Source: Akkermansiaceae bacterium (GTDB lineage: Bacteria; Verrucomicrobiota; Verrucomicrobiia; Verrucomicrobiales; DEV007). From it: a stretch of 64,000 nucleotides of DNA. Position 1 is the first letter of the stretch; the number at the start of each line of letters is the position of its first letter. Where the stretch lies: contig JACKQE010000012.1 of the NCBI GenBank assembly GCA_024233005.1, positions 1-64,000 on the forward strand, read 5' to 3'. Positions 35,236 through 44,845 of the stretch are shown one piece after another. Both the position numbers and the translations under genes were made by a program. The notes beneath the pieces were generated by a model, which saw only the letters and a list, made by a program, of their open reading frames with translations, made no database searches and was not told where the DNA came from.

Positions 35236-37002
35236 TCAAGGGTCCACCCAGCGACCATGCTCCTTGATGAGATCGACGAGACATTCCACCGCATGCTCCT
35301 CCGGCAGATTGAACTTCACCGCTTCCTTGCCGAGATAGAGATTGATCTTACCGGGAGCCCCGCCGACGTAGCCAAAATCAGCATCCGCCATCTCTCCCGG
35401 TCCGTTGACAATGCAGCCCATCACAGCAATCCGCAGGCCCTTGAGGTGACCCGTGGCGGCACGGACTTTCTGAGTGGTGGTCTGGAGATTGAACAGGGTC
35501 CGGCCACAACTCGGACACGCCACATAGTCGGTCTTGAAAATGCGAGTGCCGGCCGCCTGAAGAATGTTGTAGGCCAGTCGGACCGATTCTTCAGCTCCGG
35601 CCTGCCGACGCACCAGAACAGCATCCCCGATGCCGTCACAAAGGAGAGCCCCGAGCACGACGCTGGCACCCAGAAGGGCGTCGAGAGAGGACTGGGACTC
35701 CTCGGGATGCAGGGTGTCCTTGAGCAAAATCGGGTGGCGCGCTTCGATCCTGGCCGCGAGCAGACGGAAAGCGGCGAGCGGCGCTAGAGTGAGCCCATCC
35801 CTGACGGTGACGAGAACCGGACCCGGAGAAGCTTCCAGCTCCGCCAAGTCCACCGGGTCGCGCGGATCGATCGCCCGGATCGGGGCGGTCTCATGGATGA
35901 TCTCAGGCTGACAGTCACCCAAGCGGGTCAGGTCGCCGCCTGCGAGGAGACGGTCCCAGACCGCACGGGGTACCGCGACGCGGACCAACTCTTCCCCTCC
36001 CACGCCGAGCCCTTGGATTTCAAGACGCTGCGAGCGACGTCGGGAATACACAAACGGATCCCACGGCACCGTCACCGGAGCCTCGGAAATGCGGTCACCT
36101 TGGGAGATCCCGTCGACCACGCGGAGCAATGCCCGCGCCACCGGGATCTCATGGATGGCGTCCTCGGTGAGGCTGACGCGGATGGTGTCCCCCAGCCCGT
36201 CGGCCAGAAGAGAACCGATCCCGATGGCACTTTTGATGCGGCCATCCTCGCCATCGCCGGCCTCGGTGACACCGAGATGAAGCGGGTAATTCCAGTCGGA
36301 ACCTTCCGCCGCCAGGCGGGAGGCGAGGAGGCGGTAGGCGCCGATCATCACCTTGGGATTGCTCGATTTCATCGAGAAGGCGAACTGATGATACCCCAAA
36401 GAGCGGGCAATCCGGGCGAACTCCAGCGCGCTCTCCACCATGCCGTCCGGAGTGTCTCCATAGCGGTTCATGATCCGGTCGCTCAAGCTGCCATGATTGG
36501 TGCCAATGCGCATGGCGACTCCGCGTTCCTGGCAAAGACGGACCAGCGGGGAGAACTCCTCCACGATGCGGCCCAGCTCTTCGGCATACTGGTCGTCAGT
36601 GTAGTCCCGGATCTGGAATTTCTTTTTGTCCGCGTAGTTCCCGGGATTAACCCGCACTTTCTGCACCCATTTCGCGGCTTCGAGTGCGGCATCGGGTTTG
36701 AAATGGATGTCCGCCACCACCGGCACGTTGCTCCCCGCCGCCCGGATTCCGGCCACGATGTCCGCCAAATGCGAGGCTATCTGGCGTGTCTGCGCAGTGA
36801 TCCGGACGATCTCACAGCCCACCCCGACGAGCTCCAGGGCCTCTGCGACACAGGCAGCGACATCCCTGGTGTCCGAGGTCAGCATGGACTGCACCCTCAC
36901 GGGATGATCCCCGCCGAGGCCTACTCCTCCGGTGTCGACTTCCCGGCTGGCGCGGCGCACACGGTGAAACAGGTCCGGGCAATAAGCCGTCATGGCTGGC
37001 AA
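35236..37002 (-). CDS. ispG: 4-hydroxy-3-methylbut-2-enyl diphosphate synthase IspG (long form)
   Basis: This 588-residue iron-sulfur enzyme converts MEcPP to HMBPP in the MEP isoprenoid pathway. The TIM-barrel half begins VQSMLTSDTRDV. The cluster Cys residues are in ACPSCGR (about residue 495) and MGCIVNGPGEM, the latter also holding the fourth ligand pattern. At 588 residues it is the three-domain long form found in chlamydiae, Bacteroidetes and plants, with an inserted domain (~270-480). It lies 13 bases downstream of rseP on the same strand, suggesting an operon. Confidence 0.95.
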   Translation of the reverse strand: MPAMTAYCPDLFHRVRRASREVDTGGVGLGGDHPVRVQSMLTSDTRDVAACVAEALELVGVGCEIVRITAQTRQIASHLADIVAGIRAAGSNVPVVADIHFKPDAALEAAKWVQKVRVNPGNYADKKKFQIRDYTDDQYAEELGRIVEEFSPLVRLCQERGVAMRIGTNHGSLSDRIMNRYGDTPDGMVESALEFARIARSLGYHQFAFSMKSSNPKVMIGAYRLLASRLAAEGSDWNYPLHLGVTEAGDGEDGRIKSAIGIGSLLADGLGDTIRVSLTEDAIHEIPVARALLRVVDGISQGDRISEAPVTVPWDPFVYSRRRSQRLEIQGLGVGGEELVRVAVPRAVWDRLLAGGDLTRLGDCQPEIIHETAPIRAIDPRDPVDLAELEASPGPVLVTVRDGLTLAPLAAFRLLAARIEARHPILLKDTLHPEESQSSLDALLGASVVLGALLCDGIGDAVLVRRQAGAEESVRLAYNILQAAGTRIFKTDYVACPSCGRTLFNLQTTTQKVRAATGHLKGLRIAVMGCIVNGPGEMADADFGYVGGAPGKINLYLGKEAVKFNLPEEHAVECLVDLIKEHGRWVDP

Positions 37003-37014
37003 AGGACTGGGGAT

Positions 37015-38622
37015 TTATTGGGGCGCCGGCGCCGAGACCGGAGGCGCGGTGGGAGCAGAGGGGACGGTTTCACCAGGCGCGTCCTTCAGCTTGGCCCTCT
37101 CTGCGGGGGAAAGAAATTTGGCTTCCCCGGAGCCTCCGCCCCCGAAATCTCCGATGTCCTTCAACACCAGAACAATCATCAGGCTGAAGAGCATGATCGC
37201 GAAACCGGATTGAATCCACTCGACCGGCTTACCGGTCAGCGGCCTTCCCCGCACCTTTTCGATGAGGGCCATGGTGATGTGACCTCCGTCCAGAACCGGG
37301 AGCGGCAGGAGGTTCAGCACCGCCAGATTCACATTGAGAATGACGCTGAACCAGAGCACCAGACGCCAGCCATCGGGGTGCTCGAAGAGCCGGTAATAGA
37401 GGCGCATGATGCCCACGGCGCTGGAAAGGTGGGTGGCCTTGACCTTTGACTTGGGCTGGAACATCGCTCCGAGAATGTTCGAGATGGAGCGCAGACTATC
37501 TTTGATCTGGGGCATCACGGCCACATTGTGATCCACCGTGGTGACGCCGTATTCATCCCACTTGATGCCGGTCTTGACGGAAGGCGGGATGGGAGTGCCG
37601 TCGCTTTGCTTGAACGTCCAGACATCGGGCAGCCGCGGAGTCATGGTCACGTCCACCTGTTTTTGGCCCCTTTCGATGCCGAATTTGATCGGAACCGAGC
37701 CTTTCGACTCGATGTAGTCCGAGACCTGCATGCTGGAGAGAATGGGGACGCCATCCATGCTGCGCAGGATGTCATTGGGTTGGAGACCGGCCTCGTCCGC
37801 CGGACTGTGGGGATAGACTTTGCCCACCATCGGCGCGTGGCGACCGGCCATCCCCGGAGACGGCAGGGGGGGCCTCGAAAAGACGAACTCCCGGACTTTC
37901 GCCAGCCACCCCGGCTTGGGCAGGGCCTTTTCAGCGGCTTTGTCTTCTTCCGATTTGGCCCAGCCTTTGCTCATGTCCAACACCAAAGAGAGCGGAGCGG
38001 CCTCACCGGGACGCTCGACTACCACATCAATGGTGTCTTTTTGGCTCGAAATGGCAAACCAGTCCACCGAATCGAGCATGCCATGAAAACGCAACACTTG
38101 CTGCCCGTCCATCGTCAGAATCTTGTCCCCGGGTTTGATCCCGGCCTGCTCCGCCGGGCTTCCTTTGCCGACATACCCGACTTCGGTGGTCGCAGCCCCG
38201 TCGCTGACCACTTTGCCGACCCAGGGCAAGGCCACGATGGCGGCAAAGAGCACCGCGAGTCCGAAACTGAACAAGGGACCGGCAAAAGCCACGATGATCT
38301 TGTCGAGAGGGGAGATCGGAGGGAGGACTTCCTGGGCCTCTTCATCGGTGAGGTTTTTCCCCTCCATGGCCTCCATGGGGGCCATCTGGGGCAAAGCGAC
38401 AAAACCCCCGAATGGGATGCTGCCCAAGCCGTATTGGACTCCGTTGATGGTCTTTTTCCACAGCGGCTTGCCGAACCAGATCTGGAAGCGTTCGACCTTC
38501 AGCCCCCGCCACCGGGCGGCAAGGAAATGCCCCCATTCATGCACCACGATCATCAGGTTGAACACCATCAGAACCATGAACATGATCCCGAGAAAGCGGA
38601 GGGCGTTGAGCAAAAAATCCAT
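37015..38622 (-). CDS. rseP: Site-2 metalloprotease RseP
   Basis: This 535-residue inner-membrane protease cleaves anti-sigma factors or signal-peptide remnants within the membrane. The zinc motif HEWGH is at residues 28-32 and the third ligand is in LPLPVLDGGH (about residue 455). Two PDZ domains lie in between (about 130-200 and 235-320, with SPAEQAGIKPGDKIL and SPADEAGLQPNDILR). The C-terminal tail is Pro/Ala-rich. The start at 38622 (MDFLLNALRF) is chosen over the 5' end of the open frame because it begins with the first helix. An ECF sigma operon starts about 360 bases away on the opposite strand. Confidence 0.95.
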   Translation of the reverse strand: MDFLLNALRFLGIMFMVLMVFNLMIVVHEWGHFLAARWRGLKVERFQIWFGKPLWKKTINGVQYGLGSIPFGGFVALPQMAPMEAMEGKNLTDEEAQEVLPPISPLDKIIVAFAGPLFSFGLAVLFAAIVALPWVGKVVSDGAATTEVGYVGKGSPAEQAGIKPGDKILTMDGQQVLRFHGMLDSVDWFAISSQKDTIDVVVERPGEAAPLSLVLDMSKGWAKSEEDKAAEKALPKPGWLAKVREFVFSRPPLPSPGMAGRHAPMVGKVYPHSPADEAGLQPNDILRSMDGVPILSSMQVSDYIESKGSVPIKFGIERGQKQVDVTMTPRLPDVWTFKQSDGTPIPPSVKTGIKWDEYGVTTVDHNVAVMPQIKDSLRSISNILGAMFQPKSKVKATHLSSAVGIMRLYYRLFEHPDGWRLVLWFSVILNVNLAVLNLLPLPVLDGGHITMALIEKVRGRPLTGKPVEWIQSGFAIMLFSLMIVLVLKDIGDFGGGGSGEAKFLSPAERAKLKDAPGETVPSAPTAPPVSAPAPQ

Positions 38623-38985
38623 GTGGGGAGGGGACGAAAAAAGCGTCTTTGGAGCAGTGGGAGTCGGAACGGAGCCCCCGGGACAGGTCACCCCACACTC
38701 GCGGGGCGGCGTCCCCGGGAGACAAACGCTGCGAAATCTACCATGTTTCGCGTCAAGCTCAAGCGTCCATGCAAGAACCGGGGGTGGGACAGGGCCATCT
38801 TCCCGGCGGCCCGAAACGCTTGCGGTAGTCGGCATGGAGGCTGAGGAGGTGCCAAGGCGTACCCCATCCCGGTGGCCACGGCGGTTTCCGGCAACTATTT
38901 TGTTACCCGAGCGACGCCGTCCGCGTTAAGAAGCGTGTGTGGAAACCATTCTCCAAAACCAGAGACACCTGTGATGGAGCCCCTC

Positions 38986-39573
38986 ATGGATGTCAGCAGC
39001 TGCGTGCAGCGGGTGCAATCGGGCGATCTGGTGGCGGCGAATGGGCTGATCGACCATCTCAATCCACTGGTAAGGCGCATCGTCCGCAATCATCTGCCCC
39101 GGAGGGAGAGCGAGGAAGATCTGATGCAGGAGGTTTTCGTCAAGGTGCTGCAAAAGCTCGAAGGTTACCGCGAACGCCCTGGCATACCTTTCGAGCACTG
39201 GGTGTCACGCCTCGCGGTCCGCACGTGTCTCGATGCCCTGCGGGCGGAACGCTCCCGGCCGGAATGGCGTTGGGCCGACCTTGGGGAGGGATCCGAACAG
39301 TGGCTGGATTATCTGGTCCACCAAGCGGAACCACCTCCCGGGAGTTCGAGCCCGGATGCCCTCGCGGTGGTCTTGGAATTGCTCGCCCACCTCTCTCCTC
39401 CGGACCGGCTCGTCCTGACCCTGCTCGATCTGGAGGAGCGCTCCACCTTGGAGATCAGCCAACTCACGGGATGGACCCGGCCCATGGTCAAAATGCGGGC
39501 CATGCGCGCCCGACGCAAACTGCGGCAGGTAGCCCGGCAGGTGATGAAATCAGAATTTGAAGAACCGACATGA
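38986..39573 (+). CDS. ECF-type RNA polymerase sigma factor
   Basis: This 195-residue sigma-70 family factor has region 2 (ESEEDLMQEVFVKVLQKL, then PFEHWVSRLAVRTC) and region 4 (LSPPDRLVLTLLDLEERS followed by an HTH ending RRKLRQVAR). It has no region 1 or 3. The start at 38986 is favoured by a GGAG six bases upstream. ATG at 38974 is also in frame. The next gene overlaps by ATGA and encodes a small membrane protein placed like an anti-sigma factor. Regulated genes may include the downstream small-protein genes. Confidence 0.9.
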   Translation: MDVSSCVQRVQSGDLVAANGLIDHLNPLVRRIVRNHLPRRESEEDLMQEVFVKVLQKLEGYRERPGIPFEHWVSRLAVRTCLDALRAERSRPEWRWADLGEGSEQWLDYLVHQAEPPPGSSSPDALAVVLELLAHLSPPDRLVLTLLDLEERSTLEISQLTGWTRPMVKMRAMRARRKLRQVARQVMKSEFEEPT

Positions 39574-39872
39574 AACCATCCCCCACCTTTGAAGAACGCT
39601 GGAAGCGCCTGACCTCACGGGCTCGAAAGAGCATTCCGGATGACTTCCCGGAACTGCCGCCGGCTTTCCACACCCGTGTCCTCGCCCACTGGCAGGCGCA
39701 GCCCGTCGAGTCTTGGGAGGATCTCCTCGCCACCCTCGGAGGACGCGCCGTTTGGGCGGTCGTGGCCGTTTGCGCAATCGCCGCGGGTTTTGTCTTTTCA
39801 GATTTCCACGAGGCCCGGATCAGCCGGCCCGAGCTGGAACATGTGATCACCCTGGAGGCATGGATACCCTGA
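39570..39872 (+). CDS. Small single-TM protein next to the sigma factor (candidate anti-sigma)
   Basis: This 100-residue protein starts inside the sigma-factor stop (ATGA). It has a charged N-terminal half (~1-50), one membrane helix (~58-75) and a short extracytoplasmic tail. Size, topology and coupling are those expected of a minimal anti-sigma factor, but I see no recognised zinc-binding or ASD motif. It could also be a signalling partner of the next gene, with which it overlaps by 13 bases. Confidence 0.75.
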   Translation: MKPSPTFEERWKRLTSRARKSIPDDFPELPPAFHTRVLAHWQAQPVESWEDLLATLGGRAVWAVVAVCAIAAGFVFSDFHEARISRPELEHVITLEAWIP

Positions 39873-40297
39873 TGATATCGCGCCGAATCAAAGCCGGCCT
39901 CTTGCTGACTCTGCTGGTGCTGGTCTGCGTGACCCTGGGCTTTTTGCTGGGGTTGGGGGTCGCCAAAGCCATCGCCAAAAAGAAGGACGACCCCGCTTTT
40001 TGGAACGAGGCCGCCCTGAGACACCTGGAAAAGCTCCATCCGGACGAGACCCAGCGGGAACGTTTCAAGGTGCTCGTCGGAGGAGCGGTGGATGAGTTGA
40101 CGGTCGTGCGTCAGGAAACCATTTCCGATGTGCAACGGATCCTTACGCGCCTCCTCTCCGACATCGACAAAGAACTGAGTCCGGAACAGCATGAAATGTT
40201 TTCCAAGATGAAGCCGAAGCCTTCCGACCTGTCGCTGGACGTGCTGCAAAAGACCGGCCCACCAAATCAACAACCGCCTGACAGGCCTTCCCACTGA
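39860..40297 (+). CDS. Periplasmic helical sensor-like protein with N-terminal TM (CnrX/Spy-like shape)
   Basis: This 145-residue protein has an N-terminal membrane anchor (~10-32) and a long helical, charged domain with HPDETQRERFKVLVGG and LSPEQHEMFSKM. It recalls the heavy-metal or folding-stress sensors of the CnrX/Spy type by length and LTPEQ-like repeats. A GGAGG precedes the start directly. It overlaps the preceding small membrane-protein gene and belongs to the sigma-factor operon. Metal or misfolding sensing is inferred, not shown. Confidence 0.7.
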   Translation: MDTLMISRRIKAGLLLTLLVLVCVTLGFLLGLGVAKAIAKKKDDPAFWNEAALRHLEKLHPDETQRERFKVLVGGAVDELTVVRQETISDVQRILTRLLSDIDKELSPEQHEMFSKMKPKPSDLSLDVLQKTGPPNQQPPDRPSH

Positions 40298-40382
40298 AAA
40301 GTTGTTACCGGGTTCGGTAGCCCGGCGTTGTATCCCTCCACAAACCGCGCCTTCAACCCAACGCGGTCGCTCTTGTCCAACC

Positions 40383-40880
40383 ATGTTATTCTCAACTGTT
40401 CTGATGTGGCTGCTGATCGCAGTCGGTTTCGTGATCGCACTCCCCGCCCTGTGGCTCTTGTCTCAGGCGCTGTGGCCGGCCTCAGCAGGTCGGGCCCGGG
40501 ATGCCGCCGCGGGCGGAATGTTCCGGCTGTTCCTGATCGGGCTCGTTCCCGTTTTTCTGGGAGGCCTTTTGGTCACCTTTCTGGCCAAGGCGCTGCACAA
40601 TGGATTCCTTGCCGCCCTGGTCGCCGGCATCCTTCTGACATGGGGGTTTCTCGGGGCCGGCGGCATCGCCACCTTGGTGGGGGAACGACTGTGGCCTCAC
40701 CTTGCGACCGAGCCCTGGCGTCAGACCCAGCGGGGAGGACTGGTGTTGGTCTGTTGCGCCCTGCTCCCGATGGTCGGCTGGCTGGTGCTACTGCCGTTGC
40801 TCGCCATCCTTGGCTGGGGAGTCAATCTGCGGAGCGTTGTCAGCAGAAACCGCGCGGTGGCCGGAACAACCGAAGCGTGA
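40383..40880 (+). CDS. Multi-pass membrane protein, unrecognised
   Basis: This 165-residue protein has about four hydrophobic segments (5-30, 45-67, 72-98, 118-148). It has no catalytic motif I can see, and short charged loops such as RARDAAAG. It is 85 bases after the sensor-like gene and 22 bases before the DUF1800 gene on the same strand. Bactofilin or polymer-membrane roles cannot be tested from sequence alone. Function unknown. Confidence 0.75.
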   Translation: MLFSTVLMWLLIAVGFVIALPALWLLSQALWPASAGRARDAAAGGMFRLFLIGLVPVFLGGLLVTFLAKALHNGFLAALVAGILLTWGFLGAGGIATLVGERLWPHLATEPWRQTQRGGLVLVCCALLPMVGWLVLLPLLAILGWGVNLRSVVSRNRAVAGTTEA

Positions 40881-40902
40881 AACCGGATCCGAAGGTTGCC
40901 TG

Positions 40903-42429
40903 ATGAATCCGGCGCGACGTCAGTTCCTCAAAACGGCCTTGGGAGGCGGGGGAGCCATGCTCCTGTCCTCCTGCGAACGGGTGACGACGGAGCTGACCCG
41001 GTCCCTTGGCGAATCGGTGCCTTCCACCCTGCCGGTCCCCGGAGGCAATGAGATTGACCCTGAGTTTCACCTGCTTTCGCGGGCTGCATTCGGCCCCTGG
41101 CCCGGCGATCTGGAGCGGGTCAAGCGCCTCGGCCGGGCAGCGTGGCTGGAGGAACAACTCAACCCGGATTCCATCTCCGACACTGCCTGCGATCTCCGGG
41201 CGGAGCGCTTTGAAAGCCTCTCCTTCAGTGCCGGGGATGCCTATGAGTTCCGCAAGCCGGTGCTGCGCGACGAACTGATGCGCCACACCTTTTTGCGGGC
41301 GGTCTACAGTCGACGGCAACTTTTTGAAGTGATGGTCGGATTCTGGTCAGACCATCTCAATATCGATCTCAGCAAGGGCGACTGCATTTACCTCAAACCT
41401 TCCGATGACCGTGAGGTGATCCGCCGCCACGCTTTGGGAAATTTCCACGCTCTGATCCGGGCTTCAGCCACCTCTCCAGCGATGCTGGTCTACCTTGATG
41501 GAAAATCCAACAAAGTGCGCCGGGGCACGACCGACAAGCCCAACGAGAACTATGCCCGGGAATTGCTTGAACTCCACACGCTGGGCGTGAACGGTGGCTA
41601 CACCCAGGAGGACGTGCGGGAAGCCGCCCGCTGTCTGAGCGGGTGGACCTTCGACCGCAACCGCATCTTCGCCCTCAACCCGTCGCAAGCTTTCTTCCGA
41701 GGGGACTGGCACGACGACGGACCCAAAAAAGTCCTCGGGCACGAGATCGCAGCGGGCGGCGGAGCGAAAGACCTGGATGCCTTGGTCGAAATCGCCTGCG
41801 GTCATCCCAGCACGGCCCGCTTCATCGCCACGAAACTCTGTCACCGCTTTGTCAGCCATGATCCTCCCGCCACTCTGGTGGATCGGTTGGCCCAAAGCTT
41901 TGCTGCTAACCGGGGAAACATCAAGGCACTGCTGCGGACCCTGTTCGGATCGGAAGAGTTCCTCGCGGCCAGGGGCACGCTGCTGAAACGGCCCTTCCGT
42001 TTTATTGTCAGCTCCCTGAGGGCGCTCGGCGCCAACACCTTCGCGGGCAAGGGAGCCCTCGAGCCTCTGAACCAGATGGGGCAGGGATTGTTTCAATATC
42101 CCACGCCGGACGGGTATCCCGACGAAGAAGCCCCTTGGCTGGGGACCCTGATGTGGCGTTGGAACTATGCCCTCGCCTTGACGGCCAACGAAGCCCCGGA
42201 TGTAAGGGTCGATCTGTGGCCAATCATCCGGGCCCTCGGCGGCAACCAGATCCCCATCGCACGCGGCTTTGGCTATTTCACGGGCCGCAGCCCCACGATG
42301 GAAGAGCATCGTGCCTTGCAGGACGCCCTCGAAGCCGTCCGCCAAGGGCCAGAAAACAAGGCAAAGGTGCCAAACGGGGGACTTCTCTGCGGCGTCATTC
42401 TCGCCAGTCCGGCTTTCCAGCGCTGCTGA
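40903..42429 (+). CDS. DUF1800 family exported protein
   Basis: This 508-residue protein begins with a twin-Arg-like signal (RRQFLKTALGGGG) followed by LLSSC, so Tat export and lipidation are both possible. DUF1800 hallmarks are present: HLLSRAAFGP, VGFWSDHLNI, NENYARELLELHTLGVN then GGYTQEDV, and CHRFVSHD. The family is paired with DUF1501 proteins and common in planctomycetes and verrucomicrobia. Its activity is unknown. It lies 34 bases before the DUF1501 gene. Confidence 0.9.
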   Translation: MNPARRQFLKTALGGGGAMLLSSCERVTTELTRSLGESVPSTLPVPGGNEIDPEFHLLSRAAFGPWPGDLERVKRLGRAAWLEEQLNPDSISDTACDLRAERFESLSFSAGDAYEFRKPVLRDELMRHTFLRAVYSRRQLFEVMVGFWSDHLNIDLSKGDCIYLKPSDDREVIRRHALGNFHALIRASATSPAMLVYLDGKSNKVRRGTTDKPNENYARELLELHTLGVNGGYTQEDVREAARCLSGWTFDRNRIFALNPSQAFFRGDWHDDGPKKVLGHEIAAGGGAKDLDALVEIACGHPSTARFIATKLCHRFVSHDPPATLVDRLAQSFAANRGNIKALLRTLFGSEEFLAARGTLLKRPFRFIVSSLRALGANTFAGKGALEPLNQMGQGLFQYPTPDGYPDEEAPWLGTLMWRWNYALALTANEAPDVRVDLWPIIRALGGNQIPIARGFGYFTGRSPTMEEHRALQDALEAVRQGPENKAKVPNGGLLCGVILASPAFQRC

Positions 42430-42463
42430 GCCCGTCTCCCTCTCACTCCATAACTCGAAGCCG

Positions 42464-43747
42464 ATGAATCCCTCCCGTCGCCATTTCCTCGCCCGTCTGG
42501 CGGCTGCCGCCACATTCCCGGGCATGGCCCGGCTGAGCTTCAGCCAATCCCCGCTTAACCCGGCCGGGAGGAGCTCCTCTCACACTTTGATCTGCGTGTT
42601 CCTCCGTGGCGGAGCGGACACTCTGAACCTCTGGGTGCCCTATGCGGACGACGCCTACTACCGGCAACGTCCGTCCCTCTCCATCAAGCGTCCCGGAACC
42701 GATAGCGACGCCTCCATCCGCGTGACGGACCATTATGCCCTTCATCCGATGCTTCGGCCCCTTGAGGGCGCTTTCAAAGAGGGACGGCTCGGGGCCGTGC
42801 AATCCGTCGCGGTGCAGAACACCAGCGGCTCCCACTTTGAATGCCAGGACCAAATGGAGCATGGCGATGCCGATCAGGACCAGTCCGCGGGGGGCGGATG
42901 GTTGGGGCGTTTCTTGCGGACCCGCGCCGTTTCGGCCGGTCATTCACCAAAGGGTGCATCCCCTCTCGCAGCGGTCGCCCTTGGCACGATCCTGCCGGAA
43001 GCCCTGCGCGGGGCTCCGAGCGTCAGCGTGATGCAACGGCTCGAGGATATCAGCCTGAAAATGAAAAAGGCCGATCCCGCGCCGGTCATGGCCGCGCTGC
43101 AGGCACTCTATGACCAGGACCAAGGACAATTGGGAAGTCAAGGCCGCGAAACGATCGATCTTTTCCGCCGGGTCGCCGAGCTGCGCAATCTCGCGGCGGC
43201 ACCGGCCAACGGAGCGGAATATCCCAAAAATGACTTCGGGGGACAGCTTTACGAGGTGGCCCGCCTCATCAAAGCCCGTGTGGGCCTCCAGGTGGCCTGC
43301 CTGGATTTGGGGAACTGGGACACTCACTTTGTGCAAGGCACGACCGCAGGCCTCCAGGCCGAACGCATCAAAGTCCTGGCCGACGGATTGGCGGCTCTGG
43401 ACACTGATCTCCTCTCCCAACGCCCGGACTACACGGTGATGGTCACCACCGAATTCGGCCGCCGGACCTATGAGAATGCCTCTCTGGGCACGGACCATGG
43501 AAGGGGGTTCACCTTCATGGCTCTGGGCAACCGGATCCAGGGCGGTCAGGTGCTGGGCGGGTGGCCGGTCCGAGCCTTGGATGAATCCAACCCCCTTGGC
43601 CCCGGAGGGGTGACGATGGAGACGGAGTACCGCCGGGTATTTGCGGAAATGCTGCGGGGCACGTTCCAGGCGACGGAGGCGGAAATTGCGCAGATTTTCC
43701 CTGGGGCTCCCTTGGCTCCGGTTGGACTGGTGAAGTGGGAAGCCTGA
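42464..43747 (+). CDS. DUF1501 (sulfatase-fold) exported protein
   Basis: This 427-residue protein has a Tat-like signal (SRRHFLARLAAAATFPG) and the alkaline-phosphatase/sulfatase-fold DUF1501 layout: CVFLRGGADTLNLWVPYAD, ACLDLGNWDTH and TEFGRRTYENA…GTDHGRG. The nucleophile Cys/Ser of true sulfatases is not evident. It is the second member of a DUF1800-DUF1501 pair that is likely co-transcribed and co-exported. Their joint role, possibly sugar or extracellular polymer handling, is not known. Confidence 0.9.
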   Translation: MNPSRRHFLARLAAAATFPGMARLSFSQSPLNPAGRSSSHTLICVFLRGGADTLNLWVPYADDAYYRQRPSLSIKRPGTDSDASIRVTDHYALHPMLRPLEGAFKEGRLGAVQSVAVQNTSGSHFECQDQMEHGDADQDQSAGGGWLGRFLRTRAVSAGHSPKGASPLAAVALGTILPEALRGAPSVSVMQRLEDISLKMKKADPAPVMAALQALYDQDQGQLGSQGRETIDLFRRVAELRNLAAAPANGAEYPKNDFGGQLYEVARLIKARVGLQVACLDLGNWDTHFVQGTTAGLQAERIKVLADGLAALDTDLLSQRPDYTVMVTTEFGRRTYENASLGTDHGRGFTFMALGNRIQGGQVLGGWPVRALDESNPLGPGGVTMETEYRRVFAEMLRGTFQATEAEIAQIFPGAPLAPVGLVKWEA

Positions 43748-43841
43748 ACCAGAGACGAACAGCCCCGATCCGGCGGAATCCTCTGCCGAAAGCCGGACCA
43801 TTGCCCTTGCAATTGGCGCCTTCTGATGTTCGCTCTCCCCC

Positions 43842-44762
43842 GTGGCTGCACCCTCCACCCAGACTGTCGCTCTCACGGTCGATCAGGCCGACAAACTCCA
43901 CATCCTGCTGGAGGAGCGCGGCTTTGAGATGAACCAACCGCCCTACACCCGGTTTGGAGCAAAAGGGCAGGGAGTGACGGTCGCCGTCTATGAAAAGGGC
44001 CCCAAACTGGTCATCCAAGGCAAGGGACTGGAGGATTTCGTGACCTTCCTCCTCGAGCCGGAAATTCTGGGAGAAGCCCGCCTCGGTTATGAAGAGGTGC
44101 ACCAACCGGAAATGTTCGCCCCTCACATCGGAGTCGATGAGAGTGGCAAGGGGGACTTCTTTGGCCCCCTCGTGGTGGCCGGCGTTTATGTGGAACCGGA
44201 ATCGGCGCGGCACCTGCTCGCGGGAGGCATCGTGGACAGCAAGCGAATCGGCTCGGACCGCCGCATTGCCGAGCTGGCCGAGCTTGTCCGGACGACCCCG
44301 GCCTGCGGTTGGGAGATCATCACCCTCGGTCCATCCCGCTACAATGCCCTCTATGCCAAATTCGGGAATCTGAACCGCCTACTAGCCTGGGGGCATGCCA
44401 AAATCATCGAAAACCTGCTCGAACGAGTGCCCGACTGCCCCCGCGCTTTGAGCGACCAATTCGCCAATCCCAGGGAGCTGGAGCGAGCTTTGCAAAGCCG
44501 GGGCCGGACCATCCAGGTGGATCAGCGGACCAAAGCAGAGTCCGATATCGCTGTGGCGGCGGCTTCGGTGCTGGCGCGAGATGCCTTTGTGTCCTGGCTC
44601 GCTGATGCTGAATCCCTTTGGAAGGTAAAGCTCCCGAAAGGCGCCTCCCCGGCGGTGACCGAAGCCGGAAAAACGTTCGTCAACCACCATGGCCGGGAGA
44701 AATTGGCAGAAGTGGCCAAAATGCACTTCCGCACTAGCGCGATCGTGCTAGGAGACCTTTGA
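43842..44762 (+). CDS. rnhC: Ribonuclease HIII
   Basis: This 306-residue nuclease removes RNA from RNA/DNA hybrids. An N-terminal DUF3378/TBP-like domain (~10-85) precedes the RNase H fold with GVDESGKGDFFGPLV (from residue ~96), the family's D-E-x-G-K-G motif. Further carboxylates are in VDSKRIG and AVAAASVLARDAF. The start is GTG at 43842. The nearby ATG at 43826 is out of frame. The presence of RNase HIII is unusual outside Firmicutes but occurs in chlamydia/verrucomicrobia relatives. Confidence 0.9.
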   Translation: MAAPSTQTVALTVDQADKLHILLEERGFEMNQPPYTRFGAKGQGVTVAVYEKGPKLVIQGKGLEDFVTFLLEPEILGEARLGYEEVHQPEMFAPHIGVDESGKGDFFGPLVVAGVYVEPESARHLLAGGIVDSKRIGSDRRIAELAELVRTTPACGWEIITLGPSRYNALYAKFGNLNRLLAWGHAKIIENLLERVPDCPRALSDQFANPRELERALQSRGRTIQVDQRTKAESDIAVAAASVLARDAFVSWLADAESLWKVKLPKGASPAVTEAGKTFVNHHGREKLAEVAKMHFRTSAIVLGDL

Positions 44763-44845
44763 GTTTCTTATCATTCAAAGAAACCTCCAACAACAGGGAT
44801 CGCCCCACCCATCGGGGACACAGTCAATCTTTTACAAAGAAATAC

